DNA of 64,000 nt from Clostridiales bacterium (GCA_012523405.1 JAAYIN010000025.1:1-64000), one strand, 5' to 3'; counted from the first letter of the stretch, positions 9,475-18,338 are shown. The notes: a model not told the origin generated them from the letters alone. Numbers and translations: made by a program.

Positions 9475-10304
9475 AGCTAAAGGTGTTTTCCTACAACTCA
9501 AAGGATACCCCGATCCACAAAATGTCGGGGCTGACGAAGTTCATCTGCTTTCTGTTTCTCACCTTTGCGGTCATGTTTTCCTTTGATATCAGGGCGATTA
9601 TCGGCATCATGTTCTTCTCGCTCTGGATCTTTAAGCTGTCCGAAATTAAGTTCTCACAGATTAGGTTGATGGTGATTTACGTCGCGATTTTTCTTGTGAC
9701 GAATTTCATATTGTCCTATCTTTTCTCGCCCGAGGAAGGCGTGAATATCTACGGGACAAGGCATGAACTGTTCGTGCTCTTTGGCAAGTACAGCATCACG
9801 CTCGAGCAGTTTTTCTACCAGTTGACCAAGACGATGAAGTACGCGTCCGTCGTGCCGCTGGGCATGATCTTTCTGCTGACCACCAACCCCAGCGAGTTTG
9901 CGTCGGCGTTATCGGGCATCGGCATCAGCTACAAGGCGGCGTATGCGGTATCGTTGACACTCCGCTATTTCCCCGATATCCAGCGCGATTACAACAATAT
10001 CAGTATGGCGCAACAGGCGCGTGGGCTGGATATGTCCAAGAAGGCGAAGATCAGCCATCGCTTCAAGAATGCGCTGCTGATCATCATTCCGCTGATTCTT
10101 TCCACGCTCGAGCGCGTGAATTCCATCAGCAACGCCATGGATTTGCGCGGCTTTGGCAAGCATAAAAAACGCACTTGGTACACGGGCAAGCCCTTTGAAC
10201 GCCTTGACTGGATTGCGATTGCTGTATCGGCAGCCATTTTCTTGGCAACCATTGCATTGTCGGTTTTTGTGAATCACAGCCGATTCTACAACCCATTTAT
10301 TTGA
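9471..10304 (+). CDS. ecfT: ECF transporter transmembrane (T) component, EcfT family
   Basis: About 277 residues with five to six membrane segments. The coupling-helix signature ARG occurs in QQARGLDMSKK (about residues 180-190), where EcfT contacts the ATPases. I prefer the TTG at 9471, which overlaps the ATPase stop (TTGA) and follows GGTGGGTGAGG; a GTG 15 bases upstream is the alternative. The protein completes the ECF transporter with the two preceding genes and is followed within 20 bases by a SAM hydrolase gene, so all sit on one transcript. Confidence 0.9.
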   Translation: MKLKVFSYNSKDTPIHKMSGLTKFICFLFLTFAVMFSFDIRAIIGIMFFSLWIFKLSEIKFSQIRLMVIYVAIFLVTNFILSYLFSPEEGVNIYGTRHELFVLFGKYSITLEQFFYQLTKTMKYASVVPLGMIFLLTTNPSEFASALSGIGISYKAAYAVSLTLRYFPDIQRDYNNISMAQQARGLDMSKKAKISHRFKNALLIIIPLILSTLERVNSISNAMDLRGFGKHKKRTWYTGKPFERLDWIAIAVSAAIFLATIALSVFVNHSRFYNPFI

Positions 10305-10323
10305 AGGAAAGAGTGTAATTTCG

Positions 10324-11166
10324 ATGAGTAACAAACCAATGTTGGTATTCCAAACGGATTTTACCTATAAAGAGGGCGCGGTTTGCGCGATGTATGGCGT
10401 GGTCAAGTCGGTGGATCGCAGTCTGGAGATCATCGACGGCTCGCATGAGCTGCCCCAATACGATATTTGGAGTGCGTCGTATCGCCTGTATCAGAGCATG
10501 GAATTCTGGCCGACTGATACGATTTTCGTGTCGGTGGTTGACCCTGGCGTGGGCACGGCTCGCCGCGCTTGCGTTGCGAAAACCGTGCACGGGCATATGA
10601 TCGTGACACCCGACAACGGTGCTTTGACGCATGTGAAGCGGACGATTGGGATCACCGAGGTACGCGAGATTGACGAGAGCATTAACCGCTTGCAGCGCAC
10701 CAAAGGCGTGGCGATTTTCCATGGGCGCGATCTGTTCGGCTACTGCGCGGCGCGGCTTGCATCGGGGATCATTTCCTTTGAGGAGGTCGGCCCTGTGTAC
10801 CCCGTGGAGGAGATCGTTGAGCTGCCGATTGCAGAAGCATCCGTTCAGGGCGATAAGGTCTGCGGCATCTTTGAGATCAACGACCCGAACTTTGGCAATT
10901 TATGGACGAATATCCCGCTGGAAATGTTCACAGAGGCGGGCTTTGCCTACGGCGACATGCTGAATGTGCGTGTCATTAACGATGGTAAAGTGGCGTACGA
11001 GGATCGCGTACTCTTTGAAAAGTCCTTTGGCTACGCCCAAAAAGGCGATGTGATGATCTACAACAATGAGCTGATGCGCGTGGCGATGGCGGTCTCCATG
11101 GGCAATTTTACAGAGCAATACCATCTGAATTACGGCGGCGACTGGCAGGTCGAATTTACGAAATAA
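10324..11166 (+). CDS. S-adenosyl-L-methionine hydrolase (SAM hydroxide adenosyltransferase, DUF62), copy 1
   Basis: The protein is 280 residues, full length for the family. Family hallmarks seen: an N-terminal QTDF motif after a short strand, VDPGVGT near residue 75, TPDNG near residue 96, and FHGRD near residue 133. The family splits SAM with water into adenosine and methionine, and is related to fluorinases and chlorinases; the fluorinase-specific loop is not evident. It is the fourth gene of the ECF operon, and a second paralogue lies two genes on. The two copies keep the motifs but diverge elsewhere, so they are not a recent duplication. Confidence 0.88.
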   Translation: MSNKPMLVFQTDFTYKEGAVCAMYGVVKSVDRSLEIIDGSHELPQYDIWSASYRLYQSMEFWPTDTIFVSVVDPGVGTARRACVAKTVHGHMIVTPDNGALTHVKRTIGITEVREIDESINRLQRTKGVAIFHGRDLFGYCAARLASGIISFEEVGPVYPVEEIVELPIAEASVQGDKVCGIFEINDPNFGNLWTNIPLEMFTEAGFAYGDMLNVRVINDGKVAYEDRVLFEKSFGYAQKGDVMIYNNELMRVAMAVSMGNFTEQYHLNYGGDWQVEFTK

Positions 11167-11187
11167 CACGCAACTACAAGGAGTTTT

Positions 11188-12003
11188 ATGTTTTTAAAAG
11201 CAACAGAAAATGACCGCGCATGCGTCGTTGAATACTGCGCGGCTGAACCGCAAGCGAATCTATTTTTGCTCGCGGATGTGCAAAACTTTGGCTTTGATGC
11301 GCAGTTCCAAGAGGTTTGGATGCAGAAGGATGCGGAGCAAAAATTGCAAGGTGTGCTCCTGCGCTACTACGAAAACTATCTATACTACGCCGTGAACGTA
11401 GGCGAGCATCTGGCTGAGGTAGCGAATGAGCTAAGCGCACGCAATGCGCCGCTTCTCTCCGCAAAGCCCGTGCTGCTGGATGGCATCGCCCCCCATATGC
11501 AAGGCGCGTTTGAACGCCACGATAAGATGTTATTGACCTTGAGCGGACTGGACAAGCTGGTCGCCGATCCCGCAGGGCTATGCAAGGCGGTAGCATCCGA
11601 TGCGCCAGTGATTGCCGCGCAATACCGCAAAATCGCGGAATTTGCGGCGCTATATCCAGCCGATTCCACCGTCCTTGAACAGACAATATCAAACCGCATC
11701 CAAAGCGGCGAAGGCGAGCATTGGCTTGTGCTGCGAAACGGGGAGATCATCGCGCACGCGAACTCAACCGCAGAAACCGATCAAAGCGGCGTGGTCGGCG
11801 GCGTGTTCTCATTGCCCGAGTGCCGCAGACAGGGGCTTGCAAAGGGTGTGGTGTCCGCGGTTTGCCGCAGTATGCTCAGCCGCGGGAAAACCCCGACGCT
11901 ATTCTTTGACAACCCATCCGCAGGGCAAATGTACTACAGCCTAGGATTCGAGCAAACAGGTGCATGGGGCAGCCTTGAAGCGGCTAGCGCAAAACAGGAG
12001 TGA
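11188..12003 (+). CDS. GNAT family N-acetyltransferase
   Basis: The protein is 271 residues, with an AAGGAG site before the ATG. The C-terminal half (about 130-265) is a GNAT fold: the acetyl-CoA-binding motif A appears as GGVFSLPECRRQGLAKGVV, and the usual YYSLGFE near the end corresponds to motif B. The N-terminal half is another alpha/beta region like that of double GNAT proteins. It sits between two SAM hydrolase genes with gaps of 21 and 4 bases, so it likely shares their substrate or product. Its acceptor is unknown. Confidence 0.85.
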   Translation: MFLKATENDRACVVEYCAAEPQANLFLLADVQNFGFDAQFQEVWMQKDAEQKLQGVLLRYYENYLYYAVNVGEHLAEVANELSARNAPLLSAKPVLLDGIAPHMQGAFERHDKMLLTLSGLDKLVADPAGLCKAVASDAPVIAAQYRKIAEFAALYPADSTVLEQTISNRIQSGEGEHWLVLRNGEIIAHANSTAETDQSGVVGGVFSLPECRRQGLAKGVVSAVCRSMLSRGKTPTLFFDNPSAGQMYYSLGFEQTGAWGSLEAASAKQE

Positions 12004-12007
12004 TCAT

Positions 12008-12847
12008 ATGAGGAAAACATTGGTGTTTCAAAGCGATTTTGGCTTGGTGGACGGCGCGGTCGCGGCGATGTACGGCGTATCCCTTGGCGTGGACGAATCA
12101 CTGCGCCTATTCGACCTGACCCACGAAATCCAACCCTACAATATCTGGGAGGCATCCTATCGTTTGTATCAAGCAGTGCAGTTCTGGCCTGAGGGAACGG
12201 TCTTCGTCTCCGTCATCGACCCAGGCGTTGGCTCTGACCGCAAAAGCGTGGTCGCGAAAACAAAGCTGGGGCATTACATCGTGACCCCCGACAACGGCAC
12301 CCTCACGCATCTCAAGCTTTACGTGGGCATCACCGAGGTGCGCACCATCAACGAGGGGCTCCATATGCGCAGCACCGTTGGCGGCTCCCACACCTTCCAC
12401 GGGCGCGATTTGTATGCAAATACGGGCGCGAAGCTCGCCAGCGGCTTGATCGATTTCGAGGCTGTTGGCCCTGCCATTGCCACAAGCGAGATCGTCGAGC
12501 TACCCGTTGACAAAGTCATCGTTGAGGAAAAGCGCATCATTGGCTCGATCGATACCCTTGACCTACGCTTTGGCAGCCTTTGGACAAGCATCACCCAAGA
12601 GGATTTCGCGAAGCTTGGCTTCCAATACGGCGACCGTGTGGAAGTAGCCATCAGGCACGATCATTCGCTTGTGTACAACAACCGCGTGACCTACGGCAAG
12701 AGCTTCGCGGATGTGTTCGTCAGCGAACAGATACTATATGTCAATTCGCTCTACCGCATGGCAGTTGCCATCAATCAAGGCAACTTTGCCAAGGCGTATT
12801 CGATTGGCATGGGCAGGCAATGGACGATAGAACTGATCAAGGGATAA
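12008..12847 (+). CDS. S-adenosyl-L-methionine hydrolase (DUF62), copy 2
   Basis: The 279-residue protein starts at the ATG behind CAGGAG; a longer frame begins inside the GNAT gene and is not needed. It has the same hallmarks as copy 1: QSDFG near the N-terminus, IDPGVGSD, TPDNGTLTH and FHGRDLYA. Compared with copy 1, the central loop is variant (a GGSH segment before FHGRD), which may reflect a different substrate or a heteromeric pair. It is the last gene of the operon, closed by a strong terminator. Confidence 0.88.
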   Translation: MRKTLVFQSDFGLVDGAVAAMYGVSLGVDESLRLFDLTHEIQPYNIWEASYRLYQAVQFWPEGTVFVSVIDPGVGSDRKSVVAKTKLGHYIVTPDNGTLTHLKLYVGITEVRTINEGLHMRSTVGGSHTFHGRDLYANTGAKLASGLIDFEAVGPAIATSEIVELPVDKVIVEEKRIIGSIDTLDLRFGSLWTSITQEDFAKLGFQYGDRVEVAIRHDHSLVYNNRVTYGKSFADVFVSEQILYVNSLYRMAVAINQGNFAKAYSIGMGRQWTIELIKG

Positions 12848-12865
12848 AATGCTCAGCAACGGCAT

Positions 12866-12898
12866 CAAAATAGCAGGCGATGGCATCGCCTGCTATTT
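12866..12898. terminator. Bidirectional terminator
   Basis: Perfect 16-base inverted repeat (AAAATAGCAGGCGATG and its complement) around one base, so the real hairpin loop is formed by the innermost bases. It closes the ECF-SAM hydrolase operon and the convergent zinc-ribbon gene. Confidence 0.9.
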
Positions 12899-12911
12899 TG
12901 TTATTCTTATT

Positions 12912-13121
12912 TTATTTCATGAGAAAATCCAAAACATTCAGTCCTGAACTCGTGTTACTTCGATAGAGCTCGGTATATCCGCAAGCTGTACAGGATATCG
13001 TGATAAATTTCTTGTTTTGCAGATCAAACAGCTTAGCAAAGTTGCCGCCTGTTGCTTGAAATGAATCGCTTTCATAGTTCGTGCCCTCGCACTTGGGGCA
13101 AACATATGGTTTTTGCTGCAT
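12912..13121 (-). CDS. Small zinc-ribbon nucleic-acid-binding type protein (DUF2082-like)
   Basis: The protein is 69 residues, with AGGAGGG before the ATG. Two cysteine pairs, CPKC near residue 8 and CTACGY near residue 44, form a zinc ribbon of the kind grouped as COG3478/DUF2082. The central stretch (GNFAKLFDLQNKKF) is typical of this group. Function is unknown; nucleic-acid binding is only a family-level guess. It is monocistronic and divergent from the aldo/keto reductase gene. Confidence 0.8.
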   Translation of the reverse strand: MQQKPYVCPKCEGTNYESDSFQATGGNFAKLFDLQNKKFITISCTACGYTELYRSNTSSGLNVLDFLMK

Positions 13122-13237
13122 CTAAAATCCCTCCTCTGAGGGTATGCTAACACAACCATTGAATCATTAAACCTTAAATGGATTCTGTTATATGTCAGTT
13201 TGCTTCAAATGTCGAATGAATGGTATATACTTCGTGA

Positions 13238-13266
13238 TTGACAAGGGTTACATGCATCATTATACT
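13238..13266 (+). promoter_or_regulatory. Consensus promoter of the aldo/keto reductase gene
   Basis: TTGACA (13238-13243), 17 bases, TATACT (13261-13266), about 90 bases before the start codon. Confidence 0.8.
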
Positions 13267-13356
13267 GAAAGTACTGTGGAAATAAACATAGCTATATGAT
13301 ATGAATGCGCTGAAAAAAATGATCAGCAATCAATTGCTATTGATGTAGGAGGAAAT

Positions 13357-14508
13357 ATGCAGTACAGAGCAATCGGAAAAACAGGAATGTCAGCGAGCAT
13401 CATCGGGTTTGGTGGAGAGCATTTGGATGGGAAACCCTATGCAGATGTTCAGGAGACGGTCAATGCTGCGATGGAGCATGGGATCAATATGCTGGATATG
13501 TTTATGCCAGGCGATGATATTCGCTCAAACTTTGGCAAAGCACTCAAGGGAAACCGAGACAAATTCATCATTCAAGGTCATATTGGCTCGACGGACGTCA
13601 ACGAACAGTATGATATCAGCCGTGATTTGCCTACCTGCCAAAAGTATTTTGAAAAGCTGCTTACGAATCTGCAAACGGACTATATTGATGTGGGTATGTT
13701 GTTCTTCATCGACTCGGAAGAGGATTTTGAGGCGATGTGCCATTCCGATATCACGGCATATGCACAGAAACTTAAGCAGGCTGGAATCATTCGTGCGATT
13801 GGCGCAAGCTCACATAATCCGTTGATCGCCAAGAAGGTTGTTGAAACAGGCTTGATCGATTTGCTCATGTTCAGCATCAATCCCGCGTTTGATATGGTGC
13901 CGGCAGATGGCAGTGTGTTTGACCTGATGGACAATCCTGAGTCTGGAAAGAAGAGCTTTCAAGGAATTCGCCCTGATCGATTGGCTCTATACCAGCTTTG
14001 TGAGCAGCGAGATGTGGCAATCACGGTTATGAAAACCCTTGGCGCAGGGAAGCTGCTATCCAAGGAGCATACACCATTTAATCAGCCGCTCACTGTGCAG
14101 CAATGTATCCATTATGCCTTGACTCGCCCTGCTGTGGTCAGCACGATGCTTGGCTTCAAATCACGCGATGAGGTTTTGGATGCAGTGCGTTATTTGGAAA
14201 TGACGGACAGCGAACGCGATTATACGCATGTGGTAAGCAGCATGCAAAACAATTTTGACGGCCATTGTGTGTATTGCAGCCATTGTCAGCCTTGCCCAGT
14301 GGGGATTGACATCGCATCGCTTAACAAATACCTAGACATCGCTAAACTGGATGAGCAAAATGTGCCGCCAAGCATTCGTCACCACTATAGTGCAATGGAA
14401 AATCACGGCTCAGATTGCATACAGTGCGGCAGTTGCGAGAGCCGTTGCCCATTTTCTGTTCCGATTATTGGCAATATGGAGCATGCGGTTTCTGTTTTCG
14501 GGAAGTGA
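13357..14508 (+). CDS. Aldo/keto reductase with C-terminal 4Fe-4S ferredoxin-like region
   Basis: The protein is 383 residues, with AGGAGG before the ATG. The first 280 residues are an AKR barrel (N-terminal IGKTGMSASIIGFGG, then a GINMLDMF strand with the family Asp, and an IGASSHNP segment). The last 90 residues hold cysteine clusters CVYCSHCQPC and CIQCGSCESRC, expected to bind iron-sulphur clusters. This AKR-ferredoxin type is common in anaerobes; it probably reduces a carbonyl using NADPH or takes electrons through the clusters. The canonical Tyr of the tetrad is not obvious (DMFMPGDD replaces the usual Y-containing segment), so the chemistry may differ. Substrate unknown. Confidence 0.85.
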   Translation: MQYRAIGKTGMSASIIGFGGEHLDGKPYADVQETVNAAMEHGINMLDMFMPGDDIRSNFGKALKGNRDKFIIQGHIGSTDVNEQYDISRDLPTCQKYFEKLLTNLQTDYIDVGMLFFIDSEEDFEAMCHSDITAYAQKLKQAGIIRAIGASSHNPLIAKKVVETGLIDLLMFSINPAFDMVPADGSVFDLMDNPESGKKSFQGIRPDRLALYQLCEQRDVAITVMKTLGAGKLLSKEHTPFNQPLTVQQCIHYALTRPAVVSTMLGFKSRDEVLDAVRYLEMTDSERDYTHVVSSMQNNFDGHCVYCSHCQPCPVGIDIASLNKYLDIAKLDEQNVPPSIRHHYSAMENHGSDCIQCGSCESRCPFSVPIIGNMEHAVSVFGK

Positions 14509-14604
14509 CATTGCGTAGGATCAATTGCATGAAGGGAAAATGACGTGCTGTGATGGGCATCATTTGAAATGATATGAAAGAAAAAAACATCAAAGAGGGT
14601 ACGG

Positions 14605-15645
14605 ATGATGCAAATAATTGCAGTGGTGATTACGGCGATCGTATTGCTGTTTACTGTAGGCGTTGTCATCTTAAGAACCTACACGGACCCTTGGCATGAA
14701 AAGATTGCGGACGCAGGCTTCGTGGAGAAAAACATACGGATTGGTACAACGAATGTGAACTATGCTGAGGGACCGGACAATGGACCGGCATTGCTGCTGC
14801 TTCATGCACAGCATATGGATTGGTTCAGCTACAGCCGCGTATTGCCAGAGCTATCGGAGACCTTTCATGTATTTGCTGTATCCTATCATGGGCATGGAAA
14901 AACCACTAGCGTAGCAGAAAACATGAATGCCAATCAAATAGGCAGCGACCTTGCACAGTTTATCGAGACGATTGTCGGGGAGCCTGTATACGCCACGGGC
15001 AATTCATCTGGCGGGCTTTTGACCGCATGGCTGGCAGCAAACCGCCCCGATTTAATCAATGCGATCGTTCTGGAAGACCCGCCGTTCTTCAATAGTGAAT
15101 ATCCAAAAGTTCAACAGACAATTGCCTACAAGTCCTTCACCACCTGTCACAACTATGTAGAGGCGGGTGCTGGTGATTTTCTGCTCTACTGGCTGGATAG
15201 CTCGGCTCCGTTCATCCAAAAACAAGCTGGCAAGGGTGCGCTCCCTGTGATGAAAGCGGTTGTTGCGCTTACTCGCGGCGACGATGCGGATAAAGCCATT
15301 GAAATGCCATTTGTTCCTGATGCCCTAAGCTTAATGCTTCGTGGATTGAGCATGTATGATCCGCATTTCGGCGCTGCATTCTATGATGGAAGCTGGCAGG
15401 AAGGTTTTGATCATGCGGAGGCGCTCCAGAGGATTGAATGCCCGGCACTCTTGCTGCATGCAAACTTTGAGTGTACGCAGGAAGGTCTGCTAAACGGCGG
15501 TCTTGATCAGGAGGAAGCGGACGAAGTGATTCGATTGATTCCCAATGCTGAGTATAGGAAGGTCGATGCGGGGCATGTGGTGCATTTGGAGCAGCCGGAG
15601 TTGTTTGCTGGAATATTGAAGAACTTTTTCCTCAAACAAGATTAA
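14605..15645 (+). CDS. Membrane-anchored alpha/beta hydrolase
   Basis: The protein is 346 residues. Residues 1-25 form an uncleaved-looking membrane helix (IIAVVITAIVLLFTVGVVIL), so the catalytic domain is probably outside the cell membrane. The hydrolase fold shows the oxyanion HAQHMDW segment, the nucleophile Ser in GNSSGG (about residue 134) and the catalytic His in DAGHVVHLEQP (about residue 330). There is a weak GAGGG ribosome site before two adjacent ATGs. The gene follows the aldo/keto reductase by 96 bases. Substrate unknown; an esterase or lipase-like role is inference. Confidence 0.82.
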   Translation: MMQIIAVVITAIVLLFTVGVVILRTYTDPWHEKIADAGFVEKNIRIGTTNVNYAEGPDNGPALLLLHAQHMDWFSYSRVLPELSETFHVFAVSYHGHGKTTSVAENMNANQIGSDLAQFIETIVGEPVYATGNSSGGLLTAWLAANRPDLINAIVLEDPPFFNSEYPKVQQTIAYKSFTTCHNYVEAGAGDFLLYWLDSSAPFIQKQAGKGALPVMKAVVALTRGDDADKAIEMPFVPDALSLMLRGLSMYDPHFGAAFYDGSWQEGFDHAEALQRIECPALLLHANFECTQEGLLNGGLDQEEADEVIRLIPNAEYRKVDAGHVVHLEQPELFAGILKNFFLKQD

Positions 15646-15654
15646 ATGAGATAC

Positions 15655-15683
15655 TTGCAATTATTTGCCATTGCTATTATGAT
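15655..15683 (+). promoter_or_regulatory. Promoter for the GH3 gene
   Basis: TTGCAA, 17 bases, TATGAT, about 128 bases before the chosen start codon. Confidence 0.6.
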
Positions 15684-15810
15684 AGGAGAAACAGTGAGTA
15701 TATACATGAGCGCTATCACTTGAAGAAGTGTACGGTTTTTGCATGCGTAACGCTGCAATGCCGTGAACTGCCATTGGGCGATGCGCCATGAGAAATCGAG
15801 GCGACAAACA

Positions 15811-17487
15811 ATGATGGATTTAAAACAAAGACCCTTTTATTTGACGGATGAGCAGATTGATTGGGTAAAGAAAACCATGGAAGACATGACGCTGGAGGAG
15901 AAAGTGGGTCAACTTTTTTGTCCCATCTGTGTTTCGACGCACCCCGAATATTTGAAAAATGAAATTATGCGCTTTCATGTCGGCGGCATGCTCATTAAAA
16001 CCAGTCCGTCAAAGGATGTGCGCAATGCACTTGACTATATGCAAAGCAGCAGTAAAATCCCGATGCTTTGCACAGCAAATTTAGAATTTGGCTCAACGGG
16101 TATGTTGGAGGATGGCACGTTTTTTGCGCAGCAAATGGCAATTGGCGCATCGGGTAAGGACCTGAATGCCTATCGCCTAGGCTTGGTTTCCTGCAAGGAA
16201 GCTGCTGCTGTGGGCTGTAATGTGGCATTTGCCCCTGTCTCTGATTTGGATTTGAACTGGCGCAACCCGATTGTCAACGTCAGGTCATATGGCGATAATG
16301 CGGACGTGACGCTTGCGATGTGCAAGGCTTATATGCAGGGTGCAAAAGAAGCTGGGGTAGAGGTGACGGTCAAGCATTTCCCAGGGGATGGCGTGGACGA
16401 AGTGGATCAGCATTTGCTCACAAGCGTCAACACACTCTCCTGTGATGAGTGGGATCAAACCTATGGAAAAATCTATCAGGGTATGATCGATGCGGATGCC
16501 AAGCTTGTGATGATCGGGCATATTGCGCTGCCGTCCTACCAAAAAGCGTTGAATCCAGAGCATCCTGATCAGCTGATTCCTGCCACCTTGTCACCTCAGT
16601 TGCTGGAAGGCTTACTTCGGGACAAGCTTGGGTTTGAAGGCTTGATTATGACCGATGCTACCCCCATGGTGGGCTTTACATCGGCAATGAAGCGCGCAGA
16701 CGCAGTACCGCTGAGCATTGCAGCAGGCTGCGATGTGTTCCTGTTTAACAAGAGCTTGGAAGAAGACTACCGCTATATGATGGATGGTGTCAAAAACGGC
16801 GTGCTCACAATGGAACGTCTGGAGGAAGCGGTAACGCGTATTCTCGCATTGAAGGCATCGATGAATTTACACACTTCAAAGCTGGTACCTGATGAATCGG
16901 CGCTGGAAGTTGTCGGATGCGATGAGCATCGCGCGTGGGCAAAGGAATGCGCGGATGAATCCATTACATTGGTCAAGGACACGGCGCAGCATTTACCGCT
17001 TGATGCAGCCAAAACCAAGCGCATGCTGCTGGAAGTCATCGGCGGTTTCCCGTCGGACGAGCGAGTAAAGCAGGGCATGATGAAGCGCATGGAGCAGGAG
17101 GGATTCGAAGTCACCCTCTATACGCCTGAGGATTTTGACAACTACACCTTTGGTGTTGAACCCTTTACCGATGCATATGATATCGTGCTATATCTGGGCA
17201 ATGTAGAGACTGTATCCAACGAGACTTCAAGCCGTCTCACTTGGCATACGCTGTGGGGGAATGGCGATAACCTACCTTGGTTTGTGAAGGAAGTGCCGGT
17301 GGTTTTCGCGAGCTTGGGCAACCCCTATCACTTGGTCGATGTGCCAATGATTCAGACCTATATCAATTGCTATGCCAACAGTGATACCATTATGGATGAG
17401 CTCGTGGAGAAACTGATGGGGCGCAGCGCCTTTAAGGGGCAGAGCCCTACCGATCCATTCCTCGGCAAGGAATATCTGCGTTATTAA
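15811..17487 (+). CDS. Glycoside hydrolase family 3, beta-N-acetylglucosaminidase-like
   Basis: The protein is 558 residues from the ATGATG at 15811; an upstream in-frame ATG lacks a ribosome site. The barrel (about residues 10-350) carries the NagZ-like substrate motif KHFPGDG followed by VDEVDQH, in which the Asp-x-His catalytic dyad is retained while the usual His of KHFPGHG is replaced by Asp. The nucleophile is the Asp of IMTDA near residue 288. The second domain (about 370-550) is the GH3 sandwich. No signal peptide is present, so it is probably a cytoplasmic enzyme that recycles wall muropeptides or host glycans. Confidence 0.85.
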   Translation: MMDLKQRPFYLTDEQIDWVKKTMEDMTLEEKVGQLFCPICVSTHPEYLKNEIMRFHVGGMLIKTSPSKDVRNALDYMQSSSKIPMLCTANLEFGSTGMLEDGTFFAQQMAIGASGKDLNAYRLGLVSCKEAAAVGCNVAFAPVSDLDLNWRNPIVNVRSYGDNADVTLAMCKAYMQGAKEAGVEVTVKHFPGDGVDEVDQHLLTSVNTLSCDEWDQTYGKIYQGMIDADAKLVMIGHIALPSYQKALNPEHPDQLIPATLSPQLLEGLLRDKLGFEGLIMTDATPMVGFTSAMKRADAVPLSIAAGCDVFLFNKSLEEDYRYMMDGVKNGVLTMERLEEAVTRILALKASMNLHTSKLVPDESALEVVGCDEHRAWAKECADESITLVKDTAQHLPLDAAKTKRMLLEVIGGFPSDERVKQGMMKRMEQEGFEVTLYTPEDFDNYTFGVEPFTDAYDIVLYLGNVETVSNETSSRLTWHTLWGNGDNLPWFVKEVPVVFASLGNPYHLVDVPMIQTYINCYANSDTIMDELVEKLMGRSAFKGQSPTDPFLGKEYLRY

Positions 17488-17509
17488 CCCAATGATCAAA
17501 TATGAAATG

Positions 17510-17548
17510 AAAAAGGCACGCTAGGCTTCATGCCCAGCGTGCCTTTTT
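17510..17548 (+). terminator. Terminator after the GH3 gene
   Basis: AAAAAGGCACGCT and AGCGTGCCTTTTT pair around a short loop and end in five T residues. Confidence 0.9.
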
Positions 17549-17622
17549 CATGCCTATGATTGACTTTTTGGTGGGCTATTGGACGATTGTGCAAAAACGA
17601 CTTTTATCACGTTGTCAACAAG

Positions 17623-17856
17623 TTTTCCACGGTTTTCCCACTGCTTGGAGGAGTTATCCACATGTTGGCGTATAAAAACACCCAAACACGCGTTTATTTA
17701 GGAACAAAACGTCCGCTGATCAATTCAAGAAAACATCATTTTCGTGGATGGTTGCACCATGGAAAGGGATTGCGTTTTCCTTACGAAAACCACATAGCCA
17801 TATAGTTATCCACGAGTTTTCCACGGTTTACACGTTAATCAAGGAGGTTTTCCACA
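17623..17856 (+). other. Cluster of five DnaA-box-like sites (origin-like region)
   Basis: TTTTCCACG (17623-17631), TTATCCACA (17654-17662, the consensus box), TTATCCACG (17806-17814), TTTTCCACG (17817-17825) and TTTTCCACA (17848-17856) all lie on the same strand within 234 bases. AT-rich sequence with runs of T and A follows to about 18245. No gene covers it. No dnaA, dnaN or rpmH lies in the window, so this could be a chromosomal origin separated from dnaA, or a DnaA-titrating or regulatory site. An 81-codon frame here shows no family features and overlaps the boxes. Confidence 0.5.
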
Positions 17857-18160
17857 TAAAATTGAGCAAATAGCAATTTTTGATGTTGACAGGGAGCAGT
17901 TGGATATGCTATTGTCGTTATACATTCGAAAGAATGACGTTTTGCGAGGCGCCTTCATGAAAGCGAAAAAGTGTCATAATGATTGATGCGTATATCTGAT
18001 GATGCCGCAGCTTACGTAGATGGTAGAGTCTCCATTTGCACATAATCTCATAATACATCTATATTGTTGTACATAACTGGTGCGTTTTGGTGCAAAATAT
18101 ACAAAAATAAAAGAAAAAACTGGGCATGAAGGCGAAAATATGGAATACACATATTTGCTC

Positions 18161-18189
18161 TTGCATGTTTGTTTGCATTGCATTATAAT
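18161..18189 (+). promoter_or_regulatory. Promoter of the ssnA purine operon
   Basis: TTGCAT (18161-18166), 17 bases, TATAAT (18184-18189), giving a start near 18196 and a leader of about 310 bases. A second possible promoter, TTGACA at 17886-17891 with TATTGT after 18 bases, lies upstream and is less convincing. Confidence 0.65.
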
Positions 18190-18245
18190 AATATTGCCGA
18201 TATAAAGTAAGCGTAAATATTTACATATGTTCTTGTTTGATTTTT

Positions 18246-18338
18246 AACATTCGACTGTAACGAAGTGCTCTGCGCACGGGTTGATGAGACAGTAGGTCAT
18301 TCTTACTATTGAATTCTTTTGCAAAGGGTGTTTTTTTT
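18246..18338 (+). ncRNA. Leader RNA element, copy 1 (tandem, U-run ended)
   Basis: Outer helix 18246-18252 with 18326-18332 plus 18256-18260 with 18319-18323; second helix GAAG (18262-18265) with CTTT (18316-18319), competing for one base; hairpin GTGC/GCAC (18265-18268 / 18274-18277); then GGG and a weaker arm (18281-18285 with 18308-18312, 18291-18294 with 18304-18307). A run of eight T residues (18331-18338) ends it. Pairing includes G-U pairs, so it is weaker than copy 2. The apical segment AGTGCT-NN-GCGCACGGG is shared with copy 2. Confidence 0.5.

Noticed and set aside
17560-17805. 81-codon frame in the gap after the GH3 terminator
   Set aside because: No ribosome site or family features, and it overlaps DnaA-box-like sites.
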